Positions 25,863 to 33,991 of a DNA stretch of 64,000 nucleotides are shown here, in pieces (the first letter of the stretch is position 1; each line of letters starts with the position of its first letter). The notes under the pieces were generated by a model, which was not told the origin of the DNA, did not search any database, and worked only from the letters and a program-made list of their open reading frames with translations. The DNA is taken from NCBI GenBank assembly GCA_022825725.1, contig JAJDWE010000031.1, positions 1 through 64,000 on the forward strand. Reading direction: 5' to 3'. Source of the DNA: Gemmatimonadota bacterium. Its GTDB lineage: Bacteria; Gemmatimonadota; Gemmatimonadetes; Palauibacterales; Palauibacteraceae. The position numbers and the translations under genes are program-made.

Positions 25863-26666
25863 ATGAAGCCGTGCCGGCGCTGCCGGTGCAACGTGCCGGA
25901 CGCGACGAAAATCTGTCCGCATTGCCGCGCCCCGCAGCGGCGCGGCGACCGCACGCCGCAGGTGGTGCTCGGATTCGTCACGGTCGCCGCCGCCGCGCTC
26001 GCCGCGCTCGGGTCCTGTCCGAGCCTCGCCGGCCAGCCGCCGGGCGGGTCATTGCGGACGGAGCCGCCGACGATCGCACGCCTGCGCTACGACGGCGGGG
26101 GCGACTGGTACGCGAACCCCTCGAGCCTCGACAACCTCCTCGAGCAGATCCGGTCCCGGACGGGGATTCCGGTCGCCGGCCGGCCCGCGGAGGTGGGCGC
26201 CGCGGATCCCGACCTCGCCGACCACCCGTACCTGTACGCGACGGGACACGGGAACATGTCCTTCACGGCGCTCGAGATCGAACGCCTGCGCGCCTACCTG
26301 TACGGGGGCGGCTTCCTCCACGTGGACGACAACTACGGCCTGGACGAGTCCTTTCGCCGGGAGATCGCCCGCCTCTTCCCGGACCTTCCCCTCGCCGAAG
26401 TACCGCTCGAGCACAGCATCTACCGGATCTTCTACGAGATGCCGGACGGCCTGCCCAAGATTCACGAGCACGATGGGAATCCCGCGCAGGGGTTCGGCAT
26501 TTTCCTCGATGGCCGCCTCGCGGTTTACTACAGCTTCGAATCCGATCTGGGGGACGGCTGGGAGGATGAGGGCGTGCACGGGGACGCGCCCGAGATACGG
26601 GAGTCCGCAATCAGGATGGGCGTGAACCTCTTCCTCTACGCGCTCTCCGCGACCCCCGCCCGCTGA
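25863..26666 (+). CDS. DUF4159-domain protein with N-terminal zinc ribbon and membrane segment
   Basis: A 267-residue protein. Residues 1-25 carry Cys-Arg-Arg-Cys and Cys-Pro-His-Cys, a small zinc ribbon; a hydrophobic segment (about 35-55) follows, and the rest is a DUF4159 domain with Leu-Arg-Ala-Tyr-Leu-Tyr-Gly-Gly-Gly-Phe-Leu-His-Val-Asp-Asp-Asn and His-Ser-Ile-Tyr. DUF4159 has a glutamine-amidotransferase-like fold and is common in predicted envelope clusters. The ATG at 25863 is 5 nt after GGAGGAG; a longer frame from 25809 lacks such a site. It is the only plus-strand gene between 1 and 48 kb. Function unknown. Confidence 0.85.
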   Translation: MKPCRRCRCNVPDATKICPHCRAPQRRGDRTPQVVLGFVTVAAAALAALGSCPSLAGQPPGGSLRTEPPTIARLRYDGGGDWYANPSSLDNLLEQIRSRTGIPVAGRPAEVGAADPDLADHPYLYATGHGNMSFTALEIERLRAYLYGGGFLHVDDNYGLDESFRREIARLFPDLPLAEVPLEHSIYRIFYEMPDGLPKIHEHDGNPAQGFGIFLDGRLAVYYSFESDLGDGWEDEGVHGDAPEIRESAIRMGVNLFLYALSATPAR

Positions 26667-26702
26667 AGGCGCGACTGCCCGACACCCGCTGACGGGCCGA
26701 CA

Positions 26703-26999
26703 TCAGGCGCCGAACTTGCCGAAGATCGCCATCAATCCGACCACGATGGCGGTGGCGATGAAGACCCCCCAGGCGAAGATGGCCGTGAGGACCGGGCCGT
26801 CGGATTTCAGGTGCATGAAGAACATCGCGACGAGCGCGAACTTCGCCGCCATCATCACGAGGAGGATCGGAATGAGCACGGGGGCGAGCGCCTCGATGTA
26901 GAACACCATCACTTCGAGCGCCGTCAGCGCGGCGAGGATCACCGCGATGGCGACGTAGAGGCGCGTGCTCGGGTGCGATTCGGCGGAGTGGCGGCTCAC
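26703..26999 (-). CDS. Cytochrome c oxidase subunit IV
   Basis: Small membrane subunit of 98 residues of the caa3 oxidase. Three hydrophobic helices are visible: one from Tyr-Val-Ala-Ile-Ala-Val, one from Leu-Ile-Pro-Ile-Leu-Leu-Val containing Ala-Lys-Phe-Ala-Leu-Val-Ala-Met-Phe-Phe-Met-His-Leu-Lys, and one at the C-terminus. The Phe-Met-His-Leu-Lys pattern is typical of bacterial subunit IV. I chose the GTG at 26999, 7 nt after the subunit III stop. Confidence 0.88.
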   Translation of the reverse strand: MSRHSAESHPSTRLYVAIAVILAALTALEVMVFYIEALAPVLIPILLVMMAAKFALVAMFFMHLKSDGPVLTAIFAWGVFIATAIVVGLMAIFGKFGA

Positions 27000-27006
27000 G
27001 TGTGCC

Positions 27007-27576
27007 TCACACCAGCAGGTAGATGAGGGTGAAGAGGATAATCCACACGACGTCCACGAAGTGCCAGTAGAGGCCGGCGATCTCCACCGTCTCCGCATGG
27101 CGGGCGTCGAGCTTCCCGTTCACCGTCCTCACGAGGAGCGTGCTCAGCCAGATCACGCCTCCGGCGACGTGGGCGCCGTGCGTTCCCGTGAGGACGAAGA
27201 AGGTCGACGAGAAGAGGTTCCTCGACAGCGGCAGTCCCTCGTGCACGAAGTGACTGAACTCGTAGTACTGGCCGCCGAGGAAGATCAGGCCGAACAGCGC
27301 CGTCAGGCCGAGCCACAGCTTCGTCGCCCGCAGATCGTTCCTCTGCACCGCCGCGAGCGCGAGCACCATCATGAGGCTGCTCATCAGGAGCACGAAGGTC
27401 GTGACGGTGATGAACGGGATGTTCAGGAGATCGTGCGGATAGGGCGGCACGAGATTCCGGCCGCGATAGATCATGTACGTGGCGATCAGCGTGCCGAAGA
27501 GCATGCACTCCGACCCGATGAAGGTCCACATCGCGAGTTTGCGGTTCGGGATTCCCGTCGAGGTCGGCCCCTCCAT
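27007..27576 (-). CDS. ctaE: Cytochrome c oxidase subunit III
   Basis: A 189-residue membrane subunit with five helices. It starts Glu-Gly-Pro-Thr-Ser-Thr-Gly-Ile-Pro and has Gly-Ser-Glu-Cys-Met-Leu-Phe-Gly, Gly-Gln-Tyr-Tyr-Glu-Phe, the segment Leu-Thr-Gly-Thr-His-Gly-Ala-His-Val, and Trp-His-Phe-Val-Asp-Val-Val-Trp at the end. The ATG at 27576 shares one base with the subunit I stop (TGATG); the frame extends 13 codons more upstream inside ctaD. Confidence 0.94.
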   Translation of the reverse strand: MEGPTSTGIPNRKLAMWTFIGSECMLFGTLIATYMIYRGRNLVPPYPHDLLNIPFITVTTFVLLMSSLMMVLALAAVQRNDLRATKLWLGLTALFGLIFLGGQYYEFSHFVHEGLPLSRNLFSSTFFVLTGTHGAHVAGGVIWLSTLLVRTVNGKLDARHAETVEIAGLYWHFVDVVWIILFTLIYLLV

Positions 27577-29414
27577 CAGTGCGCCTCCTCGCCGAACGGG
27601 GGCTCGAAGGCCCACGCGAAAAGTCCCACCGCCGTCACGAACAAACCGAAGAGGGTGAGCCCGAGCGACCCGAGCGCGCCGATCGTCATGAGGAGCATCC
27701 CCACCGCGAGCACGAGCGGCCAGTACGACGGATTCGGCATGATCACCGGCTCCGGCGGCTCATCCGGCTGCCGCCGCGGCACGGCGCCTCCGGGCTCATC
27801 CCCCGCTCGGCGCGACTCCGGTTCGATGTAGGGATGCCAGAGCGGATCCCGCCGGTCCACGGTCGGGATCTCCGCGAAGTTGTAGTGCGGAGGTGGCGAG
27901 GCCGTCGTCCATTCGAGCGTCGACGCGTCCCACGGGTTGTGTCCGGCCGCCTCTCCGCGCCGCCAGGTGCGCCACAGATTCCAGACCAGCGGCACGAAGG
28001 AGAGCGTGAAGATGAAGGCCCCGATCGTCGAGATCAGGTTGAAGACGTCCAGCCCGAGCCCTTCCGCGTACGTGTAGGTGCGCCTCGGCATCCCCAGGAG
28101 CCCCGAGAAGTGCATCGGGAAGAAGGTCACGTTCAGCGCGAGGAAGGTGAGCCAGAAGTGGGCCTTCCCGAGGCCCTCGTGCAGCATCCGTCCCGTCGCC
28201 TTCGGGAACCAGTAGTAGAAGCCGCAGAAGAGGCCGAAGACGGTGCCGCCGATGAGCACGTAGTGGAAGTGCGCCACCACGAAGTACGTATCCGTCTGCT
28301 GCAGGTCCGCCGGCGGCGAACTGTGCATGACGCCGCTCAGGCCGCCGATCGTGAACGTCGCCACGAGGCCGGCCGCGTAGAGCATCGCCGTGCGGAAGCG
28401 TAAACGTCCCCCCCACATCGTCGCGATCCAGTTGAAGATCTTGATCCCGGTGGGAATCGCGATGAGCATCGTCGCCCCGCCGAAGACCGCGTTCACGACG
28501 GGTCCCAGTCCGACCGAGAACATGTGGTGGACCCAGACGCCGAAGCCGAGGAAGGCGATGAGGACGCCCGAAAAGACGACGACGGGATACCCGAACAGGA
28601 TCTTCCGCGAGTACGTCGGGATCACGTCGGATACGATGCCGAAGGCCGGCAGGATGAGGATGTAGACCTCGGGGTGGCCGAAGACCCAGAACAGGTGCTG
28701 CCAGAGGACGGGGTCCGCGCCCGCCGCCGCGTCGAAGAAGTGCGTCCCGAAGCTGCGGTCGAAGAGCATGAAGATCAGGCCGACCGTGAAGGGCGGGAAG
28801 GCGAGCAGGATGAGCGCGGAGACGATGAGCGCCATCCAGGTGAAGAGCGGCATCCTCATGAACGTCATCCCCGGCGCCCTCATGTTGAGGATCGTGACGA
28901 GGAAGTTCAGCCCGCCGGCGATCGACCCCACGCCGGAAATCAGGAGCGAGAGGACGTAGAAGTCGATGCCCGGACCCGGCGAATACTCGGGGTTCGTCAG
29001 CGGCATGTACGCGAACCATCCTCCGTCGGGCATCGCACGGAGGGGGATGCTCGCATACAGGAAGAGGCCGCCGAAGAGGAAGACCCAGAAGGAGAATGCG
29101 TTCAGGCGCGGAAAGGCGACGTCGCGCGCCCCGATCTGCAGGGGCACGACGAAGTTGAAGAAGGCGACGACGAGCGGCATGCCGGCGAAGAACACCATCG
29201 TCGTGCCGTGCATCGTGAACAGCTGGTTGTACAGGTCCGGATCGAGGAAGTCGCGCCCGGGGGCGGCGAGCTGGAGCCGGATGAGCTGTCCCTCGAAGCC
29301 CGCGACGAGCAGGAAGGCGAACCCGACCACGAAGTACATGATCGCGATCCGCTTGTGGTCGACCGTCGTCAGCCAGCTCCAGATCCCGGTGGGATGCGCG
29401 TCGGTCATGGCCAT
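27576..29414 (-). CDS. ctaD: Cytochrome c oxidase subunit I
   Basis: Catalytic heme-copper subunit of 612 residues. It has the high-spin site Trp-Val-Phe-Gly-His-Pro-Glu-Val-Tyr (Cu-B histidine and the crosslinked tyrosine), a His-His pair in Trp-Val-His-His-Met-Phe (Cu-B ligands), and Val-Ala-His-Phe-His-Tyr-Val (heme histidines). Twelve core helices are followed by an Asp/Pro-rich loop and two extra C-terminal helices, as in caa3-type oxidases. The frame starts with two close Met codons; 29414 is used. It is 4 nt from the ctaC stop. Confidence 0.96.
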   Translation of the reverse strand: MAMTDAHPTGIWSWLTTVDHKRIAIMYFVVGFAFLLVAGFEGQLIRLQLAAPGRDFLDPDLYNQLFTMHGTTMVFFAGMPLVVAFFNFVVPLQIGARDVAFPRLNAFSFWVFLFGGLFLYASIPLRAMPDGGWFAYMPLTNPEYSPGPGIDFYVLSLLISGVGSIAGGLNFLVTILNMRAPGMTFMRMPLFTWMALIVSALILLAFPPFTVGLIFMLFDRSFGTHFFDAAAGADPVLWQHLFWVFGHPEVYILILPAFGIVSDVIPTYSRKILFGYPVVVFSGVLIAFLGFGVWVHHMFSVGLGPVVNAVFGGATMLIAIPTGIKIFNWIATMWGGRLRFRTAMLYAAGLVATFTIGGLSGVMHSSPPADLQQTDTYFVVAHFHYVLIGGTVFGLFCGFYYWFPKATGRMLHEGLGKAHFWLTFLALNVTFFPMHFSGLLGMPRRTYTYAEGLGLDVFNLISTIGAFIFTLSFVPLVWNLWRTWRRGEAAGHNPWDASTLEWTTASPPPHYNFAEIPTVDRRDPLWHPYIEPESRRAGDEPGGAVPRRQPDEPPEPVIMPNPSYWPLVLAVGMLLMTIGALGSLGLTLFGLFVTAVGLFAWAFEPPFGEEAH

Positions 29415-29418
29415 GGCG

Positions 29419-30423
29419 CTAGCGGAGCGAGCCGAGATAGGCGACGAGCTGCCGAATCTGCGCGTCGCTCAGTTCGACCTCCGGCATCGGATTCCCGGGT
29501 TTCACGTGCTGGGTCGAATCCAGCCAGCGCGCGAGGTTCCCCGGCGTGTTATCGAGCACGCCCGATGCGATCGTGAGCCGGCTCCCGAAGTGCGTGAGGT
29601 CGGGGCCGAACTGCCCCTCCGCCGGCGTCCCCCTCACCGCATGACAGCTCACGCAGGCGTTCGCCATGAACACGCCCTGCCCCGCCCGCGCCTCCGCGTC
29701 GGCGGGCGTTGAAGCCGGCTCCGCGTTCGCCCGGGCCCAGCGCTCGAAGTCCGCGGGTTCGTCCACGATCAGGCGCATCCCCATGAGGGCGTGCGCCGTG
29801 CCGCAGAACTCCGCGCACTGTCCGTGGTACACGCCGACCGAATCCGGCCGGAACCAGAGCTGGTTTTCGATGCCCGGCACGAGATCCCGCTTTCCGGCCA
29901 GACGCGGAACCCAGAACGAGTGCATGACGTCCGCGGAGCGGAGCCGCAGGTCGACGGTGCGGCCCAGCGGAACGTGCGCCTCGTTCGCCGTCACGATGCC
30001 GAGTTCCGGATAACGGAATTCCCACCACCACTGCTTGCCGATGACCTCGATGACGAGCGCTTCCGGATCCGGCGTCGACCGGTCGATGATGAAGATGGCG
30101 CGGATGGTCGGGATCGCGATGGCCACGAGGATGAGCGCCGGGGCGAGCGTCCAGCCGACTTCAAGGAGAAGGTGACCGTGGACCTGCTTCGGCCGCCCGT
30201 CGCCAGGGCGTTCCCGAAAACGCACGAACACGTAGATGAGAATGCCTGTCACCACGACGAACACGCCGACCGCCCACCAGAAGATCTGGTCGAAGAGCTG
30301 GTCGATGAGCGTGGCGGAGTCCGAACTGGGGTGCAGCGTGGATTGCGGATATTCGCCGCCGCAACCCTGGCTGACCAGCACCCCCAGGAATAGCACGAGC
30401 GCTGCGATCGCGCGTCGTCTCAA
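29419..30423 (-). CDS. ctaC: Cytochrome c oxidase subunit II with fused cytochrome c domain (caa3 type)
   Basis: A 334-residue membrane-anchored subunit. It starts with a lipoprotein signal (Val-Leu-Val-Ser-Gln-Gly-Cys, lipid on Cys21), two transmembrane helices, the Trp-Trp-Trp-Glu-Phe strand, and the Cu-A loop Gly-Gln-Cys-Ala-Glu-Phe-Cys-Gly-Thr-Ala-His-Ala-Leu-Met. A C-terminal cytochrome c domain has the heme motif Cys-Val-Ser-Cys-His and a later Gly-Asn-Pro-Met-Pro methionine. This makes the enzyme a caa3 oxidase. The start is TTG at 30423 with TATAGAT 13 nt upstream. Confidence 0.95.
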   Translation of the reverse strand: MRRRAIAALVLFLGVLVSQGCGGEYPQSTLHPSSDSATLIDQLFDQIFWWAVGVFVVVTGILIYVFVRFRERPGDGRPKQVHGHLLLEVGWTLAPALILVAIAIPTIRAIFIIDRSTPDPEALVIEVIGKQWWWEFRYPELGIVTANEAHVPLGRTVDLRLRSADVMHSFWVPRLAGKRDLVPGIENQLWFRPDSVGVYHGQCAEFCGTAHALMGMRLIVDEPADFERWARANAEPASTPADAEARAGQGVFMANACVSCHAVRGTPAEGQFGPDLTHFGSRLTIASGVLDNTPGNLARWLDSTQHVKPGNPMPEVELSDAQIRQLVAYLGSLR

Positions 30424-30508
30424 GGGCGTATCTATATGTGTTTCGGGGAAATCTCGAATTCAGGGCGGGCTCCGCATCCACGGGGCCCGCGGGACTCTAG
30501 CCGGGCAT

Positions 30509-30537
30509 GGCGGGCGGGTCAAGGAGCCCCGCCCGCC
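30509..30537 (-). terminator. GC-rich hairpin downstream of the MsrP-like gene
   Basis: Perfect 10-bp inverted repeat 30509-30518 / 30528-30537 with a 9-nt loop, 6 nt after the stop of the molybdoenzyme gene. No T-run follows. It lies between this gene and ctaC and probably separates the two transcripts. Confidence 0.5.
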
Positions 30538-30543
30538 GAAACC

Positions 30544-31575
30544 TCAGCGGGCGTGCGGCACGTCCCCGACCGGCGTCACGCGCCCGCCGTAGAGTTCCCC
30601 CACCCACTCGCCGTATCCGTTGAAGGGGAGCGTCGGAACCCGTTGTCCGGTGCCGACGATTTCCTCCTGCGCCTGGGACCAGCGGGGGTGGGGCACGCCG
30701 GGATCCACGTTCGAGTAGAAGCCGTATTCGGACGGCTGCAGGTCGTTCCAGAAGGTCGTCGGCATCTCGTCGGTGATGTCGATGCGGACGATGCTCTTCG
30801 GGCTCTTGTACCCGTACTTCCAGGGCACGTGGATGCGGACCGGCGCGCCGTTCTGCTTCTGTAGCGGATGGCCGTACATGCCCGTCGCGACGAAGGCGAG
30901 TTCGTTCATCGCCTCGTCCATGCGAAGCCCTTCGTAGTAGGGCCACTTGTACCAGGTCTGTGTCTTCTGGCCGAAGGCCTGCTCCGGCCGGTCGAAGGTC
31001 ACGAAGCCGACGTAGCGGGCCTCGTTCCTCGGCTGCACCCGCTCCAGCAGCCGGGCGAGCGGGAAGCCGATCCACGGCACGACGACGGACCACCGCTCCA
31101 CGCAGCGGTGCCGGTAGATCCGTTCCTCGAGCGGGAAGGCGCGTTCCAGCTCCACGAGGTCGTAGATGCCCGGATTCTCGACGAGGCCGGTGACTTCCAG
31201 CTCCCACGGGCGGGCCTCGAACGGACCGACGTTGCGCCACACCCCGTCCTTGTCCGTGCCGAACTCGTAGAAGTTGTTGTACGTGGCCACGATCTCCTCC
31301 GGCGAGACCTCCTTGTGGCGGTCGCCGGGCGTGAAGCGCGGATCGTTCACCGCGACGGGATAGAGATCCGCGGTCGGAGTGTCCGGGATGTTGTCGAGCG
31401 GGCCGCGCTGCTGGGCTTCCGCCGCTCCCCCCGGCCGGCACGCGAGCGAGGCGGCGGCGAGGATCGCTCCTCCGCCCATGCGGGACACGAACTGCCGCCG
31501 GTCGAGGTACACCGACTCCGGCGTCGCTTCGCCCTCGCTGAGCCGCCAGCCGGGCGGAATATGAATGTTCGCCAT
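30544..31575 (-). CDS. msrP: MsrP-like periplasmic molybdopterin oxidoreductase (methionine sulfoxide reductase catalytic subunit)
   Basis: A 343-residue sulfite-oxidase-fold molybdoenzyme that, in MsrP, repairs oxidised methionines in the periplasm. A Tat-type motif Arg-Arg-Gln-Phe-Val precedes a short hydrophobic stretch (about residues 25-45). Landmarks are Tyr-Asn-Asn-Phe-Tyr-Glu-Phe, the molybdenum-ligand region Arg-His-Arg-Cys-Val-Glu-Arg-Trp-Ser, and Pro-Val-Arg-Ile-His-Val-Pro-Trp-Lys-Tyr-Gly-Tyr-Lys. I chose the ATG at 31575 with GGGAG upstream; the frame extends 76 codons as non-coding. No msrQ membrane partner is adjacent. A TATATT at 31652-31657 is a possible -10. Confidence 0.88.
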   Translation of the reverse strand: MANIHIPPGWRLSEGEATPESVYLDRRQFVSRMGGGAILAAASLACRPGGAAEAQQRGPLDNIPDTPTADLYPVAVNDPRFTPGDRHKEVSPEEIVATYNNFYEFGTDKDGVWRNVGPFEARPWELEVTGLVENPGIYDLVELERAFPLEERIYRHRCVERWSVVVPWIGFPLARLLERVQPRNEARYVGFVTFDRPEQAFGQKTQTWYKWPYYEGLRMDEAMNELAFVATGMYGHPLQKQNGAPVRIHVPWKYGYKSPKSIVRIDITDEMPTTFWNDLQPSEYGFYSNVDPGVPHPRWSQAQEEIVGTGQRVPTLPFNGYGEWVGELYGGRVTPVGDVPHAR

Positions 31576-31726
31576 GAAAATTCTCCCTTGCCGTTCGGCC
31601 CCCGGTCCCCGCCGGTCGCCGGCCGCTTCGCCTGCGGCGTTGCCCGCTTGAAATATAACCGCTCCGGCGCCGCGTGTTTCGCAACCCCTCTCCCGCCCCG
31701 CAGCTCCGCCTCGGACGGCGAGGACG

Positions 31727-33316
31727 CTAGTGGCGGAAGAGCCGGCGTCCGGTGAAGACCATCGCGATGCCGTGCTCGTTCGCGGCCTCGACGACCTCCG
31801 CATCGCGCTTCGAACCGCCCGGCTGCGCGATCGCGGTCACCCCGGCGGCGGCGGCGGCATCGATGCCGTCGCGGAAGGGGAAGAACGCGTCCGACCCGAG
31901 GACGGCCCCCGCCACGTCGAACCCCTGCGCCCGGGCCTTGCGGATCGAGATCTCCACCGAGTCGACGCGGCTCATCTGCCCCGCGCCGATTCCGATCGAC
32001 GCTCCGTCGCGCGCGAGCAGGATCGCGTTCGACTTCACGCTCTGCACCGCGGACCACGCAAACGCGAGGTCGTCCCACTCCGCGTCGCTCGGGGCCCGCG
32101 CCGTCGGGACGTGAGTCTCCCGAGTCACGTCGCACGCCGGCCGGGGCGCCGCCTGCATCAGGACCCCGCCGCGCACGCCGCGTACTTCGACCCCTTCCTG
32201 CAGATGGCCTCCCGCGTCCAGCGCCGCGCCCGCCTCGGGCTTCAGGATCCGAATGTTCTTCTTCCCCCGCAGGAGGCGGAGCGCCTCCTCCGAGTATCCC
32301 GGCGCCACGACGCATTCCACGAAGTTCCGGGAGAGGGCTTCCGCGACGGCCTCCGTCAGCGTGTCCGTGAAGGCGATGACCGAGCCGAACGCCGAAACGG
32401 GGTCGCACGCGAGCGCCTTCTCGTAGGCCTCGAGCGGGGACGCGCCGACGGCGAGGCCGCACGGCGTCGAGTGCTTGAGGATCGCGCAGGCGGCGCGCTC
32501 CCCGGACACGAAGGGCGCGATCGCCGTGAGGGCCCCGTCCACGTCGAGGATGTTGTTGAACGAGAGTTCCCGGCCGTGCAGTTGCGCGAGCGCGGGAATC
32601 CCCCGCGGCGGACCCGCCCCATCGCGGAAGAAGGCGGCCTCCTGGTCCGGATTCTCCCCGTACCGCAGCGACTGCACGCGCATGAGCGAGACGACGGCCT
32701 CTTCCGCCGCGAGGTCGGTCGAATCCGCCGTTCCACCCGACCGGGTCAGGTAGCGGGTGATCGCCGCGTCATAGGCCGCGGTGTGCCCGAACACCTTGGC
32801 CGCCAGCTTCCGCCTCAACTCCGGTGTCTCCGGCGCGTCCCCGGCATCGAGGGCGTCGAGCACCCGCCCGTAGTCGGCCGGATCGCACACCGACCAGACG
32901 GATGGATGGTTCTTCGCCGATGCCCGGAGCATCGTCGGGCCGCCGATGTCGATCTGCTCCAGCGCCTCCCCGAGCGTGACGTCCCCGCCGGCCACGGTCT
33001 CGCGGAACGGGTACAGGTTCACGGCCACGAGGTCGATGGGAACCATCCCGTGCGCGGCGAGCTGGTCCAGGTCGTCCGCCAGCTCGCGCCGGGCCAGGAT
33101 CCCGCCGTGCACCCCCGGGTGCAGCGTCTTCACGCGGCCGCCAAGCATCTCCGGATGGCCGGTCAGGTCGCTCACGCCGCGGACCTCCAGCCCCGCCGCG
33201 AGCAGCGCCCGCATCGTCCCTCCGGTCGACGCGATCTCCCAGCCCCGCGCGATCAGTCCCGCACAGAAGTCCTCGATCCCCGTCTTGTCCGAAACGCTCA
33301 CGAGCGCAGTCGGCAT
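31727..33316 (-). CDS. purH: Bifunctional AICAR transformylase / IMP cyclohydrolase
   Basis: Final two steps of purine synthesis in one 529-residue chain. The N-terminal cyclohydrolase has Val-Ser-Asp-Lys-Thr-Gly-Ile, Ser-Thr-Gly-Gly-Thr, Lys-Thr-Leu-His-Pro-Gly-Val-His-Gly-Gly-Ile and Asp-Ile-Gly-Gly-Pro-Thr-Met. The C-terminal transformylase has Leu-Ser-Phe-Asn-Asn-Ile-Leu-Asp-Val-Asp-Gly-Ala, Lys-His-Ser-Thr-Pro-Cys-Gly and Lys-Ser-Asn-Ala-Ile. ATG start 6 nt after purN with a GAGAGGGG site. Confidence 0.96.
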   Translation of the reverse strand: MPTALVSVSDKTGIEDFCAGLIARGWEIASTGGTMRALLAAGLEVRGVSDLTGHPEMLGGRVKTLHPGVHGGILARRELADDLDQLAAHGMVPIDLVAVNLYPFRETVAGGDVTLGEALEQIDIGGPTMLRASAKNHPSVWSVCDPADYGRVLDALDAGDAPETPELRRKLAAKVFGHTAAYDAAITRYLTRSGGTADSTDLAAEEAVVSLMRVQSLRYGENPDQEAAFFRDGAGPPRGIPALAQLHGRELSFNNILDVDGALTAIAPFVSGERAACAILKHSTPCGLAVGASPLEAYEKALACDPVSAFGSVIAFTDTLTEAVAEALSRNFVECVVAPGYSEEALRLLRGKKNIRILKPEAGAALDAGGHLQEGVEVRGVRGGVLMQAAPRPACDVTRETHVPTARAPSDAEWDDLAFAWSAVQSVKSNAILLARDGASIGIGAGQMSRVDSVEISIRKARAQGFDVAGAVLGSDAFFPFRDGIDAAAAAGVTAIAQPGGSKRDAEVVEAANEHGIAMVFTGRRLFRH

Positions 33317-33322
33317 CCCCTC

Positions 33323-33991
33323 TCATCCTTCCCGGTTGGTGAACGTTTCCGTCTCGAACCACTCGCGAACCCAGCGAACCCGACGGTCCGCTTCCAGACG
33401 GACCGCCCCCGAAGCGAGCGCTTCCACGGCCGCGGGCAGAATCCGGTGCTCCACCGTCAGTACGCGGGCCGCGACGGACTCCGGAGTATCGCCCGCGAGC
33501 ACGGGTACGGGCCACTGGCACAGGATCGGACCCCGGTCGTACGCCTCGTCGACGAAATGGACGGTCGCCCCGGTGATCCGGACGCCGGCGTCGATGACCG
33601 CGCGATGCACGCGGGCGCCGTACATCCCCTGGCCGCCGAACGAAGGCAGCAGCGCCGGGTGGATGTTCAGGATCCTTCCCCGGTAGGCCCGCACGACGGC
33701 TTCGGGCACCAGCTTCATGTAGCCCGCCAGGACCACGATGTCGCTGCGCCACTCGTCGAGCGTGCGGAGGAGGAAGATCGCCGCCCCGTCGCCGGTCGAT
33801 GCCGGGGGCGAGACCGCCGATGCGACCCCCGCCCGCCGCGCCCGCTCGAGGACGCCGGCCCCCTCGCGACTGGCGATCACCCCGACGACCTCGCGCTCCG
33901 GGCCGTCCGGGCGCTGGAAGCGGTCGACGAGCGCCTGGAAGTTGGAACCGCCTCCCGACGCGAGGACGGCGATCCTCACGGCGTCAGACAT
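33323..33991 (-). CDS. purN: Phosphoribosylglycinamide formyltransferase (folate-dependent)
   Basis: Third purine step, formylating GAR with 10-formyl-THF. The 222-residue protein has Val-Leu-Ala-Ser-Gly-Gly-Gly-Ser-Asn-Phe-Gln-Ala at the start, Ile-Leu-Asn-Ile-His-Pro-Ala-Leu-Leu-Pro-Ser-Phe (catalytic Asn and His) near residue 105-118, and Val-His-Phe-Val-Asp-Glu with the catalytic Asp. I chose the ATG at 33991, which overlaps the end of selA by 8 nt. Confidence 0.95.
   Translation of the reverse strand: MSDAVRIAVLASGGGSNFQALVDRFQRPDGPEREVVGVIASREGAGVLERARRAGVASAVSPPASTGDGAAIFLLRTLDEWRSDIVVLAGYMKLVPEAVVRAYRGRILNIHPALLPSFGGQGMYGARVHRAVIDAGVRITGATVHFVDEAYDRGPILCQWPVPVLAGDTPESVAARVLTVEHRILPAAVEALASGAVRLEADRRVRWVREWFETETFTNREG

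Noticed and set aside
26677-26697. Hairpin between the DUF4159 gene and cytochrome oxidase subunit IV
   Set aside because: Only a 5-bp stem with an 11-nt loop; too weak to call a terminator.
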